A DNA stretch of 64,000 nt from contig SAAU01000005.1 of assembly GCA_009929265.1 (NCBI GenBank), positions 1 through 64,000 of the forward strand, given 5' to 3'. The position numbers and the translations under genes are program-made. Positions within the stretch are counted from its first letter, which is position 1, and the number at the start of each line of letters is the position of its first letter. Origin of the DNA: Alphaproteobacteria bacterium. Lineage in GTDB: Bacteria; Pseudomonadota; Alphaproteobacteria; CASFRQ01; SAAU01. Under the pieces are notes generated by a model, which was not told the origin of the DNA, did not search any database, and was given only the letters and a program-made list of their open reading frames with translations. This document shows positions 17,291 to 25,062 of this stretch, piece by piece.

Positions 17291-18934
17291 CTAGAGAGCT
17301 GAAAGCCGTTTTTGAACAGCATCCTCTCCCAAAATTTGCATCATATCGTGCAAGTCAGGGGATTGAAGTTTCCCTGTAATCAACACCCGAATAAGGGAGG
17401 CAATATCAGAAACACTTCCTTTGAAATTTTCGGGATGTTCTTTATAGTCCTTCATAGACGTTGCATAATTAAATTCATCGGCAATTTGTTTTACTTTATC
17501 AAACCAAACTTGATTGTCATCGGCTGATGAATAAATCTTTTGATAGGAAAGGGCGATTTCTTTGGCCTCTTTATGTTCTAAGAGGAAAGCCTTTCCTTCC
17601 TCAGAAATTCCTTCCCAAAGTGCGTCAAAAAAGCAAGAAACTTCTTTTTTAATATCGCTCCACAAGGCAATGTCTTTTCGTCCTTTTCCAGAAGGTTTTC
17701 GTTCAATGGAAAGGATTTTTATCATCTTTTCCTTGTTTTCTTTCATCAAAAGAGCAAACGCGTTATCATATTTTTCGGCCCATTCAAGCCCTTCCTCGTA
17801 AACGCGTTCGGCACTCATATGCGCAACCGTGTCTCTGCTGACAGAGAGGAGCTTAACAAAGTCAAACAACGCCCCCGCTGATCCCATTTTTTTAAGTTTA
17901 AACGGGAAATCTGTTAAAGGACTAACAGGATTTTGACGACGCCAATCTTCAAAATTGGAATTGGCAAGATTCATTAAATATTCAAGAACAGATTGCTTTG
18001 GGTAGCCTTGTTCGGCATAAAAGGTAATGCTGGCTTCTGGATCTTTTCGTTTGCTAAGTTTTCGTTTTGCGCCTTCTTCCATTTTTTGAATAGGGGCAAT
18101 ATGGGCGTATTTTGGTGTTTTCCATCCCATTGCATCAAAAAGTTGAAAGTGTAAAGGCAAAGAGGAAAACCATTCATCTCCCCGCAACACAATGGTTGTT
18201 CCCATTAAATGATCATCAACAATATGGGCAAAGTGATATGTTGGAAGGCCGTCTGATTTTAACAAGACAATGTCCAAATCATTCTGTGGAAATTCTCGGT
18301 TGCCGCGCAAAATATCTCGTGCGATACATTTTTCATTGTAGTTTCCGTTTGACTTAAAGCGAATAACCCAAGGTAGGCCTTTTTTGATTTTTTCTTCTTG
18401 TTGAGCCTCTGTTAAATAGCGGCAAGTTGCAAATTGTCCGTGATACCCAGGACGCGCCCCTAAAGCGATTTCTTTTTCCCTTAAAGCCGTAATGTCTTCC
18501 TCTGAACAAAAGCAAGGGTAGGCTTTATCCTCTGCCACCATTTGTTTGACGAAGGCTTGGTAAATATCGCGTCGCTTACTTTGCGTATAAGGGCCATAAG
18601 CGCCAATTTCGGTTAAATCGCCTTTAACCCCTTCATCCATAGGAATAGAATATTCTTCCAACGAAGAGGCAATCAATTCTACAGCTCCTTCTTTTTCGCG
18701 TTTTAAATCGGTATCTTCAATTCGAAGCATAAAGACCCCTTGACTTTGGTGGGCGACACGTTCCGAAACCAAAGCGGCATAAATTCCCCCAATATGCATG
18801 AATCCAGTTGGGGAAGGGGCAACCCGTAAAACTTGGGCGCCTTGAGGTAAATCCCGGGAAGGGTATTTTGCCAAAACCTCTTCCGTCGTAAACGGCAAGG
18901 AAGGAAAGAGTAAATCTGCTATTTTTTGTGTCAT
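17291..18934 (-). CDS. gltX: Glutamate-tRNA ligase, Clostridium-like long form
   Basis: Charges tRNA-Glu (and perhaps tRNA-Gln). The protein is 547 residues against about 440-480 for typical alphaproteobacterial GltX. It has an N-terminal extension (KIADLLFP...AKYPSRDLPQGAQVLRVAPSPTG), the HIGH-type MHIGG motif, and a KLSKRKDPEAS signature in place of the usual KMSKS surroundings. These features and the PTYHFAH...DDHLMGTT and RGDEWFSSLPLH blocks match my memory of the clostridial long GltX, so an acquired copy is likely. It is the last gene of a minus-strand cluster starting with the FTR-like gene. Confidence 0.93.
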   Translation of the reverse strand: MTQKIADLLFPSLPFTTEEVLAKYPSRDLPQGAQVLRVAPSPTGFMHIGGIYAALVSERVAHQSQGVFMLRIEDTDLKREKEGAVELIASSLEEYSIPMDEGVKGDLTEIGAYGPYTQSKRRDIYQAFVKQMVAEDKAYPCFCSEEDITALREKEIALGARPGYHGQFATCRYLTEAQQEEKIKKGLPWVIRFKSNGNYNEKCIARDILRGNREFPQNDLDIVLLKSDGLPTYHFAHIVDDHLMGTTIVLRGDEWFSSLPLHFQLFDAMGWKTPKYAHIAPIQKMEEGAKRKLSKRKDPEASITFYAEQGYPKQSVLEYLMNLANSNFEDWRRQNPVSPLTDFPFKLKKMGSAGALFDFVKLLSVSRDTVAHMSAERVYEEGLEWAEKYDNAFALLMKENKEKMIKILSIERKPSGKGRKDIALWSDIKKEVSCFFDALWEGISEEGKAFLLEHKEAKEIALSYQKIYSSADDNQVWFDKVKQIADEFNYATSMKDYKEHPENFKGSVSDIASLIRVLITGKLQSPDLHDMMQILGEDAVQKRLSAL

Positions 18935-18974
18935 TTAAAAATCTCTTTTGTTAAATTAAATCTTCGTTCTTGTA

Positions 18975-20036
18975 TCATAAATTGGGATTGAAATCAAGGT
19001 CTTCATCTTTTTCAATAAGGCACGCATCCCCATAGGAAAAGAAGCGATAATCGTTTGCCAATGCATGGGCATAGGCGCGCTTCATCTTATCCAATTTTGC
19101 AAAAGCTGAGACTAACATAAATAAGGTTGACTTGGGTAGATGAAAGTTCGTCCAAAGCATATCAACCCCTTTGAATTTATACCCGGGTGTGATGAAAATA
19201 TCCGTTTCTTTGGCAAAAGGATGCACCACACCGTTTTCATCCGTGGCGCTTTCCAAAAGACGCATGGAGGTTGTTCCAACGGCAATAATGCGCCGTCCTT
19301 CTTGCTTGGCCTGGGTTAAAAAGGCGGCCGTTTTTTCATCAATAACGCCATATTCTGAATGCATTTTATGATCTTTTGTATCATCTGTTTTCATGGGAAG
19401 AAAGGTGCCGCCCCCGACATGAAGGGTGATAAAAATACGCTTGACCCCCATTTTGTCAAGGCGGTCAAAAAGTGCTGGGGTAAAGTGTAATCCCGCCGTT
19501 GGAGCCGCAACGGCTCCTTCGGTTTTGGCATAAATGGTTTGATAGCTTTGTTTATCTTCCTCTTTACCTTCTTTTTCCCGATGGATATAAGGCGGAAGAG
19601 GCATAATCCCGTATTGATGAAGGGCGCAAAACAAATCTGCGCCAGAGCGATTAAAGTCAAGGATAACTTCTCCTGTTTCTTTCTTTCCCAAAACGGTGGC
19701 AGAAAAATCATCAGCAAAAATGACCGTATCGCCTATTTTAAGGCGTCTGGCATTTTTAATTAGGCATTCCCAAGAGGAAAGCGTCTCTTGTTTAAGGAGG
19801 GTGGCCTCAATTTTGGCCTCTCCTCGTTTTCCATTTAATCTGGCCGGAATGACTTTCGTATTATTAAAAACCAAAATGTCATCAGGGCGAATAAGGGTAT
19901 CTAAATCTCTGGTGTGGTAATCCTTAAAATTGCCGTCCTTTGGAATTAAAAGCAATTTCGAGCTATCTCTTGGATTTGCAGGGGCTTGCGCAATTGCCCT
20001 TTCATCGAAAGGGAAATCAAATAAATCAACTTTCAT
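18975..20036 (-). CDS. queA: S-adenosylmethionine:tRNA ribosyltransferase-isomerase
   Basis: Forms epoxyqueuosine at the wobble base of GUN-anticodon tRNAs. 353 residues with the family blocks DFPFDERAIAQAPANPRDSSKLL, FNNTKVIPARLNGKR, GAVAAPTAGLHFT, TLHVGGGTFLPM, and WTNFHLPKSTLFMLVSAF. It starts immediately after the SUKH-like stop, with GGAG lying inside that upstream gene, so translation is probably coupled. No other queuosine gene is in this window. Confidence 0.95.
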   Translation of the reverse strand: MKVDLFDFPFDERAIAQAPANPRDSSKLLLIPKDGNFKDYHTRDLDTLIRPDDILVFNNTKVIPARLNGKRGEAKIEATLLKQETLSSWECLIKNARRLKIGDTVIFADDFSATVLGKKETGEVILDFNRSGADLFCALHQYGIMPLPPYIHREKEGKEEDKQSYQTIYAKTEGAVAAPTAGLHFTPALFDRLDKMGVKRIFITLHVGGGTFLPMKTDDTKDHKMHSEYGVIDEKTAAFLTQAKQEGRRIIAVGTTSMRLLESATDENGVVHPFAKETDIFITPGYKFKGVDMLWTNFHLPKSTLFMLVSAFAKLDKMKRAYAHALANDYRFFSYGDACLIEKDEDLDFNPNL

Positions 20037-20471
20037 TTATAAATTTTCTCCGTAGTAAGAGCAAAGAACATCCTTAAAAAGCTCTTCAAAAGAAGTGTAA
20101 GTTGCCTCAGGCTCCAAAAAAGGAAGCTCCATTGACGCAAATAAGTTGTCTTTTGGATTAAAGACGAAGGTTAAATCGTCGACACTTCCCAAAATAAGGA
20201 AGTCTTTATTTTTAGATGTTTTTGTATTTTTTTCAAGAAGAGGGGGAAGCGTGTAGTGTGACGCTTTGTCCTCAATTTCTTTGATTCCATAAAATTCAAT
20301 ACCATTTCCCATAAATCCGTTCAAAGATTTTAGAAAAGCAATAAAGCTTTGAGGAAGTTCGGGAAGATCGTTTTCCATCAAGCTTTTTTGAAGATGAATA
20401 ATCTCCTCTGATAAAGCAGGGTGCCCAACAACACTTCCCGATAAATTTTTAACAACATCTTCAAAGATCAT
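20037..20471 (-). CDS. SMI1/KNR4 (SUKH)-like protein
   Basis: A 144-residue protein with the SUKH-superfamily look: LPELPQSFIAFLKSLNGFMGNGIEFYGI near the N-terminus, a central strand region (FLILGSVDDLTFVFNPK), and a C-terminal helix (YTSFEELFKDVLCSYYGENL). Many bacterial SUKH proteins are immunity proteins against polymorphic toxins; others are solitary. No toxin gene is adjacent. It overlaps the upstream FTR-like gene by four bases (ATGA), suggesting coupled translation, and is followed directly by queA. Confidence 0.7.
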   Translation of the reverse strand: MIFEDVVKNLSGSVVGHPALSEEIIHLQKSLMENDLPELPQSFIAFLKSLNGFMGNGIEFYGIKEIEDKASHYTLPPLLEKNTKTSKNKDFLILGSVDDLTFVFNPKDNLFASMELPFLEPEATYTSFEELFKDVLCSYYGENL

Positions 20472-20707
20472 TTTTCATCTTTCAAGAATAAATTACAATG
20501 GCAATGTCCCATTTGTTCAACCTCTGCCTCATGTTCTTTACAAGGGCAAAATCCTCTTGAAACATCACAAGGGCAATTTCCATCACATTTTGTAAGGCAT
20601 CTAGAAATAATTTTGTCAGCATAAGCGGAAAGTTTATAGCCCTTTGCTTTGGCGTAAAGTTCACTGATATGCTTAAAATGGGCAATGTTAATTTCTTCTT
20701 CAGTCAT
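20468..20707 (-). CDS. Ferredoxin-thioredoxin reductase catalytic-chain-like mini-protein
   Basis: A 79-residue protein with a C-terminal cysteine cluster: CPC at 45-47, CPC at 54-56, and CHC at 69-71 in EVEQMGHCHCNLF, plus Cys37 and Cys41. The CPC-(12)-CHC half fits bacterial and archaeal FTR beta chains, which bind a [4Fe-4S] cluster and reduce a disulfide. The spacer between the two CPC motifs is only six residues, much shorter than the roughly 14-16 usual. The role is unknown: an iron-sulfur redox protein or a diverged relative. Start ATG follows AGGAGACC. Confidence 0.65.
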   Translation of the reverse strand: MTEEEINIAHFKHISELYAKAKGYKLSAYADKIISRCLTKCDGNCPCDVSRGFCPCKEHEAEVEQMGHCHCNLFLKDEK

Positions 20708-20738
20708 AGAAGGTCTCCTTTATAAATTTAATTAGCTG

Positions 20739-21266
20739 TTAAAAAGTTAAAACAAGCGCTGTTAAAACAAGCCCTGCATAAAGCCCCGCAACGACATCGT
20801 CTAGCATGACACCAGAGGCGTTTAAAACTTTTTTATCAAAATAGCAGGCAGGATAGATTTTGACAATATCAAAAAAGCGAAAAAGTAAAAATCCTGCAAG
20901 ATAAATCCATAGGTGAGACATCTTAAAAGGGGCTTCTAAAAGGCAAGAAACAGGAATAAACGTGACAAGCTGCCCTACAATCTCATCAATCACAATAAAG
21001 GAAGGATCGTGTGAAGTTTTCTTTAGGATAATTCTTGAGGTTAAAATTCCTAAAAGATAAACAATGCCCGCCCCGATAAGAAGAGATTGAATCCCGCCAG
21101 AATAGGCTAGAAAGAACGCAAAAGGGAAGGTGGCTAAAGATCCAAATGTTCCTGGAGCTTTAGGAAGGTTCCCAATGCCGTAGTAAGTGGCAAAGAAAAA
21201 GGCAATTTTTTCTTTTAACGAAGTTTCTTTAACGGATTTTGGAATAAAAAAATAATTGTAATACAT
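20739..21266 (-). CDS. pgpA: Phosphatidylglycerophosphatase A
   Basis: Inner-membrane phosphatase that dephosphorylates phosphatidylglycerol phosphate to phosphatidylglycerol, the step after PgsA (encoded at 13790-14347). 175 residues, normal length. Motifs: KAPGTFGSLATFP, DPSFIVIDEIVGQ (catalytic acidic residues), LFRFFDIVK and GVMLDDVVAGLYAG, with three or four hydrophobic helices. The next gene on the minus strand is the FTR-like gene, 31 bases downstream. Confidence 0.93.
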   Translation of the reverse strand: MYYNYFFIPKSVKETSLKEKIAFFFATYYGIGNLPKAPGTFGSLATFPFAFFLAYSGGIQSLLIGAGIVYLLGILTSRIILKKTSHDPSFIVIDEIVGQLVTFIPVSCLLEAPFKMSHLWIYLAGFLLFRFFDIVKIYPACYFDKKVLNASGVMLDDVVAGLYAGLVLTALVLTF

Positions 21267-21295
21267 GATGATAAATCCTTTATTTTTCGGTTAGC

Positions 21296-22414
21296 TTAAA
21301 AAAGCAAAGAAAGCCCCGCCGTTGTTAAAAAAGCCGATTTATAGGGGCGGTCTCCATAAATAAGCTTGGCTCCAGAGAGAAAAATATCCATATCAGAAGA
21401 GACATGATAAACAAAAGAAACCTCTGCCATTGAGGCACGAGTCTTTGTGTAAAGAGAGGTCTTTTCTTGGCTAGATTTCATATAGGAAGTGCTGATTCCA
21501 AAAAGGGTGTTTTCATAGCCAAATCCGATATTAAAAGACTGTCCATTTTGATTGGAAGGCAAGGGGGTGGAATAATCTGTTTTGCGGTATCCTCCCGCCA
21601 AAACAAAGTCCAAATAACGCACTTCAGAGGAAACAGAATATTGCTTTTGATCTTCAGTGTCTAAATGCCCGAAATAATATCCGTAAGAGGCGGTCAGCCC
21701 TGTCGACAATGAATCGCCTTCAAAAAGGGCATTGACAGAGGTCAAAAGGGCGGATTTAAATCCTGTTCGTATTTCCCAAATTTGAAGCTCTTTTTGATGA
21801 GAGTTGCCTTCGGATAAGTAGGAAAATCCAACCTTTATATTTCCAAGAGATGGGGAAATATAAGAGGCTTTTAAATTATTATTTCCAGAGGTTAAAGCCG
21901 TCGAGGTTAAAAAGTATTCTTGAGTTTTTTTATCCTTTAAGAGAAGATGATAAAAAAGCGAATTGTTTACCCCCATGGCGCCAACATCTGGGGCATCATA
22001 AGTCATCATTTCGGAGACGTTGTCCATCGCCCCTGCCATAAAGCGTCCATAAGCGTCAGAGGAAAGCATAACATAGGCTTCCTTAAGTTTTCCGGAAGAA
22101 TGCGGATTTTGAAGAGAGGAGGCATAGCCTTCCCCTTTTACTCTTCCGCCTAAAGTCCAAGAAGAGGAAAGCTCTTTTGACCCATATCCATAAAGCGCCA
22201 TTTTGGATAAAAAGGATCCTTGATGCACTTTTTTGCTGTTTGTATCCAAACGTCCATCAGAAAAGTAGGAATCGAAATACCCTCCAAAGCCTGTTTCAAA
22301 TAAGGCCTTGTCTTCAATGGATTGATTCTCTTTTTCATAAGAAAGAGGCGCGCTTTGAGCATATCCCTTTCCAAGAGGGAGAAGACAAAGAAGTAATACA
22401 GGTTTAAGATTCAT
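21296..22414 (-). CDS. Gram-negative porin-like outer-membrane protein
   Basis: A 372-residue protein with a signal peptide (NLKPVLLLCLLPLGKGYAQSA) and a mature part of alternating hydrophobic/polar strands with Gly- and Tyr-rich turns. The final strand ends in Leu-Leu-Phe, the C-terminal aromatic that targets barrels to BamA. FGGYFDSYFSDGRL, RFMAGAMDNVSEMMTYDAPDVG and FNIGFGYENTLFGIS fit the alphaproteobacterial/16-stranded porin pattern. The ribosome site is strong (GAGGGGAC, six bases before ATG). It diverges from the LeuRS remnant gene. Confidence 0.82.
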   Translation of the reverse strand: MNLKPVLLLCLLPLGKGYAQSAPLSYEKENQSIEDKALFETGFGGYFDSYFSDGRLDTNSKKVHQGSFLSKMALYGYGSKELSSSWTLGGRVKGEGYASSLQNPHSSGKLKEAYVMLSSDAYGRFMAGAMDNVSEMMTYDAPDVGAMGVNNSLFYHLLLKDKKTQEYFLTSTALTSGNNNLKASYISPSLGNIKVGFSYLSEGNSHQKELQIWEIRTGFKSALLTSVNALFEGDSLSTGLTASYGYYFGHLDTEDQKQYSVSSEVRYLDFVLAGGYRKTDYSTPLPSNQNGQSFNIGFGYENTLFGISTSYMKSSQEKTSLYTKTRASMAEVSFVYHVSSDMDIFLSGAKLIYGDRPYKSAFLTTAGLSLLF

Positions 22415-22513
22415 AAGTCCCCTCTTTTCTAATTCAAAACAGTATAAGGTATTTTGCCGTTTTTTTTAAGAAGGGTCAATAGAAAAAAGCTTTCTTTAAA
22501 GAGTAAAATTTTG

Positions 22514-22519
22514 TATAAT
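22514..22519 (+). promoter_or_regulatory. Candidate -10 element upstream of LeuRS remnant/lptE/holA
   Basis: A perfect TATAAT, 42 bases before the first ATG; no convincing -35 was found at 17 bases. Confidence 0.35.
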
Positions 22520-22560
22520 CTTAAAGATAAACGAACAAAAAACATAAAAAAGAATGTAAA

Positions 22561-23346
22561 ATGGCGCTTCCAAGATATCCCATGCAGGCAGTTGAATATA
22601 AAGCCCTTCAAAACATAACTCCCTCAAAGAAACCGCTTTCTTTAGGTCTAATGGAACAGGATATAGACTTAAGACGGAAGGGAAAATCTTCCTTTTTATG
22701 GCAGGCTGCTATGCCCCAAATGGGTTGGGTAAAAAATCCAAATGAAAAGAGGGCGTTTTCCAAAAGGGAGGAGATGTGTCAAACCTATGGGTGGGAGGCG
22801 TATGCGCTTTCTTGCCTAGATGAAGAAACGCTTGAGCCCGAAGAGGGGGTTCTTTTTCAATATTGGAAATGGCTTCATCGCTTGTATGAATTAAGTTTTT
22901 CACTTGTCCCTGGACAAGAGGAAACCAGATCGTATCTTTACGCCCTTCAACAGGTGCAAGAATATTTGGAAAGAAAAGAATATCGAAAAGGCTTTATCCT
23001 TTTAAAAGAAGTCGTTAAAAATGAAAAATTAAGTGTTCGGTTTTTTTCTTTCTTAGAGGTCTTTGCCCCCTTCTTTGCGGAAAGCTTAAAAGAGCGACTT
23101 TCAATTCCTTTATATTCAAGGCAAAAGGCCCAAAAGAAGCTTTTAAAAGTTAAGGTTTTTGTTCAAGGTAAGTTTAAGGGGGATTTTATTTCAGAGCTTA
23201 AAGACGGGATGAAAAAATCCGAAATCCAAGATCTTTGGGTAAAAGAAAGCTTGTCTTTAAAGAAAGTTCACTTTATCCTATCTAAAAAGAAAAATGTAAA
23301 AATTAACTGTATTTTTGAAAAAAAGGTGATGTGTTTTGATTTTTAA
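22561..23346 (+). CDS. Leucyl-tRNA synthetase C-terminal remnant (no catalytic domain)
   Basis: A 261-residue open frame at the place where leuS sits in alphaproteobacteria (leuS-lptE-holA). Residues 75-112 (TYGWEAYAL...LEPEEGVLFQYWKWLHRLYEL) line up with the LeuRS segment just after KMSKS. Residues 127-181 match its anticodon-binding helices (LEVFAPFFAESLKERL against the usual APF.PH..E.LW..L). Residues 195-252 match the C-terminal domain (VKVFVQGKFKG...KKVHFILSKKKNVKINCIF against V.VNGK.RG...KVI.VPGKLVN). HIGH, KMSKS and the editing domain are absent. The stop overlaps the lptE start by 11 bases. It is either a decaying gene or a repurposed tRNA-binding fragment. Confidence 0.75.
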   Translation: MALPRYPMQAVEYKALQNITPSKKPLSLGLMEQDIDLRRKGKSSFLWQAAMPQMGWVKNPNEKRAFSKREEMCQTYGWEAYALSCLDEETLEPEEGVLFQYWKWLHRLYELSFSLVPGQEETRSYLYALQQVQEYLERKEYRKGFILLKEVVKNEKLSVRFFSFLEVFAPFFAESLKERLSIPLYSRQKAQKKLLKVKVFVQGKFKGDFISELKDGMKKSEIQDLWVKESLSLKKVHFILSKKKNVKINCIFEKKVMCFDF

Positions 23347-23875
23347 GAAAAGCTTGATAATTGGAATAGGGGCCCTTTTTGTTTTAAGTGGGTGCCATTT
23401 TACCCCTCTTTATCGAAAAGAAGGTGTAAAAGATGAGCAAGTCGTTCGCTATACGCGGTTGATTCGTGTGGCTCCGATTGCAGATGAAATTGGGCAAAAA
23501 ATGCGTTGGCATTTATTGGATTTGTTGAATCCAAAGAAAGAGAAAAATCCTCCCCAATATGTTTTGAAAGTTGAATTGAATCGCTATGTGGAGCGGGAAC
23601 AAGGTATTCGAAGCGATAATACGGCAACGCGAGCCACTATGGTTATGACGGCAAAATATCAGCTCCTTGAAAGTAAGACACAAGAGATTTTAATTAAAGA
23701 TGCTGTTAACACAAGAGCCAGCTATAATATTTTAACAGCCCCTTATGCCACTTATGTCGCAAGAAGAGAGGCTGACGAAAACACGGTTATTGTTTTATCT
23801 CAAGATATTGCTTTAAGAATTACGGCTTTTTTCAAAAACAAAACACTCTTTCATAAAAAAACGGACAAGAAATGA
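23336..23875 (+). CDS. lptE: LPS-assembly lipoprotein LptE
   Basis: Outer-membrane lipoprotein that plugs the LptD translocon for lipopolysaccharide. 179 residues with a lipoprotein signal (IIGIGALFVLSGC, lipobox LSGC) and the typical continuation HFTPLYR. RVAPIADEIGQKMRWHLLDLLNP and the YVLKVELNRYVEREQGIRSDNTATRATM block are family-typical. The only usable start in frame is TTG 23336, five bases after AAAAGGTGAT, which lies inside the upstream LeuRS remnant. Translation is therefore probably coupled to that frame. Its stop overlaps holA. Confidence 0.9.
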   Translation: MIFKKSLIIGIGALFVLSGCHFTPLYRKEGVKDEQVVRYTRLIRVAPIADEIGQKMRWHLLDLLNPKKEKNPPQYVLKVELNRYVEREQGIRSDNTATRATMVMTAKYQLLESKTQEILIKDAVNTRASYNILTAPYATYVARREADENTVIVLSQDIALRITAFFKNKTLFHKKTDKK

Positions 23876-24906
23876 AGTTAAAAACCTATCAATTTGAAGG
23901 GATGATTTCTAAAATATCTTCTTCATATAAAGGGGCTTTATTTTTTGGCCCTGATGAAGGTCAAGTGGAAGATTTGGCTGATAAAATGAGGGTTTTTATT
24001 GTTCCAGATAAGAAGGATGCTTTTTTATATGCGGCCTTTGATGGGACAAAAATGAAAGATAGAGTGTCCGATTTTAACGCCGAAGCGGCGGCCATTTCTC
24101 TTTTAGGGGGACGGCGTTTGATTGAAGTGCGCGATGCTTCAGAAGACATAACAGAAGGTGTTTCATATTTTTTGGATCATCAAGAAACGGATACCTTTGT
24201 CCTTTTAAAAGCGGGAAATTTAAAGAAAAATTCTTCGTTAAGGGTCTTGTGTGAAGATCATCCCAAAATGGCCTGTTTTGCGTGCTATTTGCCAGAGGAA
24301 AAAGAGATTGGGCCTTTTGTAGAGGATTTTTTAAGGCAAAAAGGCGTTCGAATTGATTTTGAAACAAAAGCTTACTTAGAAAAGCATATAGGGCTGAACC
24401 GCTCTATTATAAAAGCCGAATTGGAAAAATTGCTGATTTATATTGGGGATAAAAAAACCGTTTCTTTGGCGGATGCAGAGGCCTCTATAGGAGATGTGTC
24501 TTCAAGTTCGATTGAATCGCTTATCAATGGAATTATGCAGGGAGATCACTTTTTGGTTCAAACAAAATTTGATATTTTACAAAGAGAGGGGGAAAGTGAA
24601 GTTTCTCTTCTTCGTATAATTTCGGGATATTTTCAAAAACTTCTTTTAACTTCTTCAAGAATTCATTCGGGAATGGATAGGCAAACAGCATATAAGAAGC
24701 TCTATCCACCTTTAAACTTTAAAACAAAGCCTGTTTTTGAACGAAATTTATCTGTTTGGGGGGAGGAAGCATTAACGCGTGCTTTGGCATTACTCTCTGA
24801 TGCTGAGATTCAATGTAAAAATTCGGCTTTTGAAATGGGAACCGTTGTATCCCATGCGCTACTTCTTTTAACTCAAGCTGGTAAAAATCTATCCAAAAGA
24901 AGATAA
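23872..24906 (+). CDS. holA: DNA polymerase III delta subunit
   Basis: Clamp-loader wrench subunit that opens the beta clamp. 344 residues with a weakly conserved but recognisable pattern: GALFFGPDEGQVEDLA at the N-terminus, LGGRRLIEVRDASED, FVLLKAGNLKKNSSLR, HIGLNRSIIKAELEKLLIYIGD, and SIESLINGIMQGD. The ATG overlaps the lptE stop (ATGA). lptE-holA adjacency is the norm in Proteobacteria and supports both calls. Confidence 0.9.
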   Translation: MKLKTYQFEGMISKISSSYKGALFFGPDEGQVEDLADKMRVFIVPDKKDAFLYAAFDGTKMKDRVSDFNAEAAAISLLGGRRLIEVRDASEDITEGVSYFLDHQETDTFVLLKAGNLKKNSSLRVLCEDHPKMACFACYLPEEKEIGPFVEDFLRQKGVRIDFETKAYLEKHIGLNRSIIKAELEKLLIYIGDKKTVSLADAEASIGDVSSSSIESLINGIMQGDHFLVQTKFDILQREGESEVSLLRIISGYFQKLLLTSSRIHSGMDRQTAYKKLYPPLNFKTKPVFERNLSVWGEEALTRALALLSDAEIQCKNSAFEMGTVVSHALLLLTQAGKNLSKRR

Positions 24907-24973
24907 AATTTTCCTATAAAAAAGGATTATATCCATTTTTTCGATTTAATTATTAAAATAATTGCAAAAATAC

Positions 24974-25002
24974 TTGACAAACATATCCTCGTTTTCTAAC
25001 CT
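24974..25002 (+). promoter_or_regulatory. Candidate promoter of the coiled-coil gene
   Basis: A perfect TTGACA, 17 bases, then a poor -10 (TAACCT). It lies 60-90 bases before the gene. Confidence 0.4.
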
Positions 25003-25062
25003 CAAAAGATAAGGTAAATTTATCTTATATTTAAGGATGTTAAAAAAGATAGGATGTATATA

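Noticed and set aside
20037-21266. Toxin-immunity cassette around the SUKH-like gene
   Set aside because: No polymorphic toxin, secretion marker or repeat of immunity genes is nearby; neighbours are housekeeping genes.
22430-22560. Search for the missing N-terminal half of leuS
   Set aside because: The gap before the remnant holds only a promoter-like TATAAT and no recognisable synthetase coding sequence; the upstream gene is an unrelated porin.
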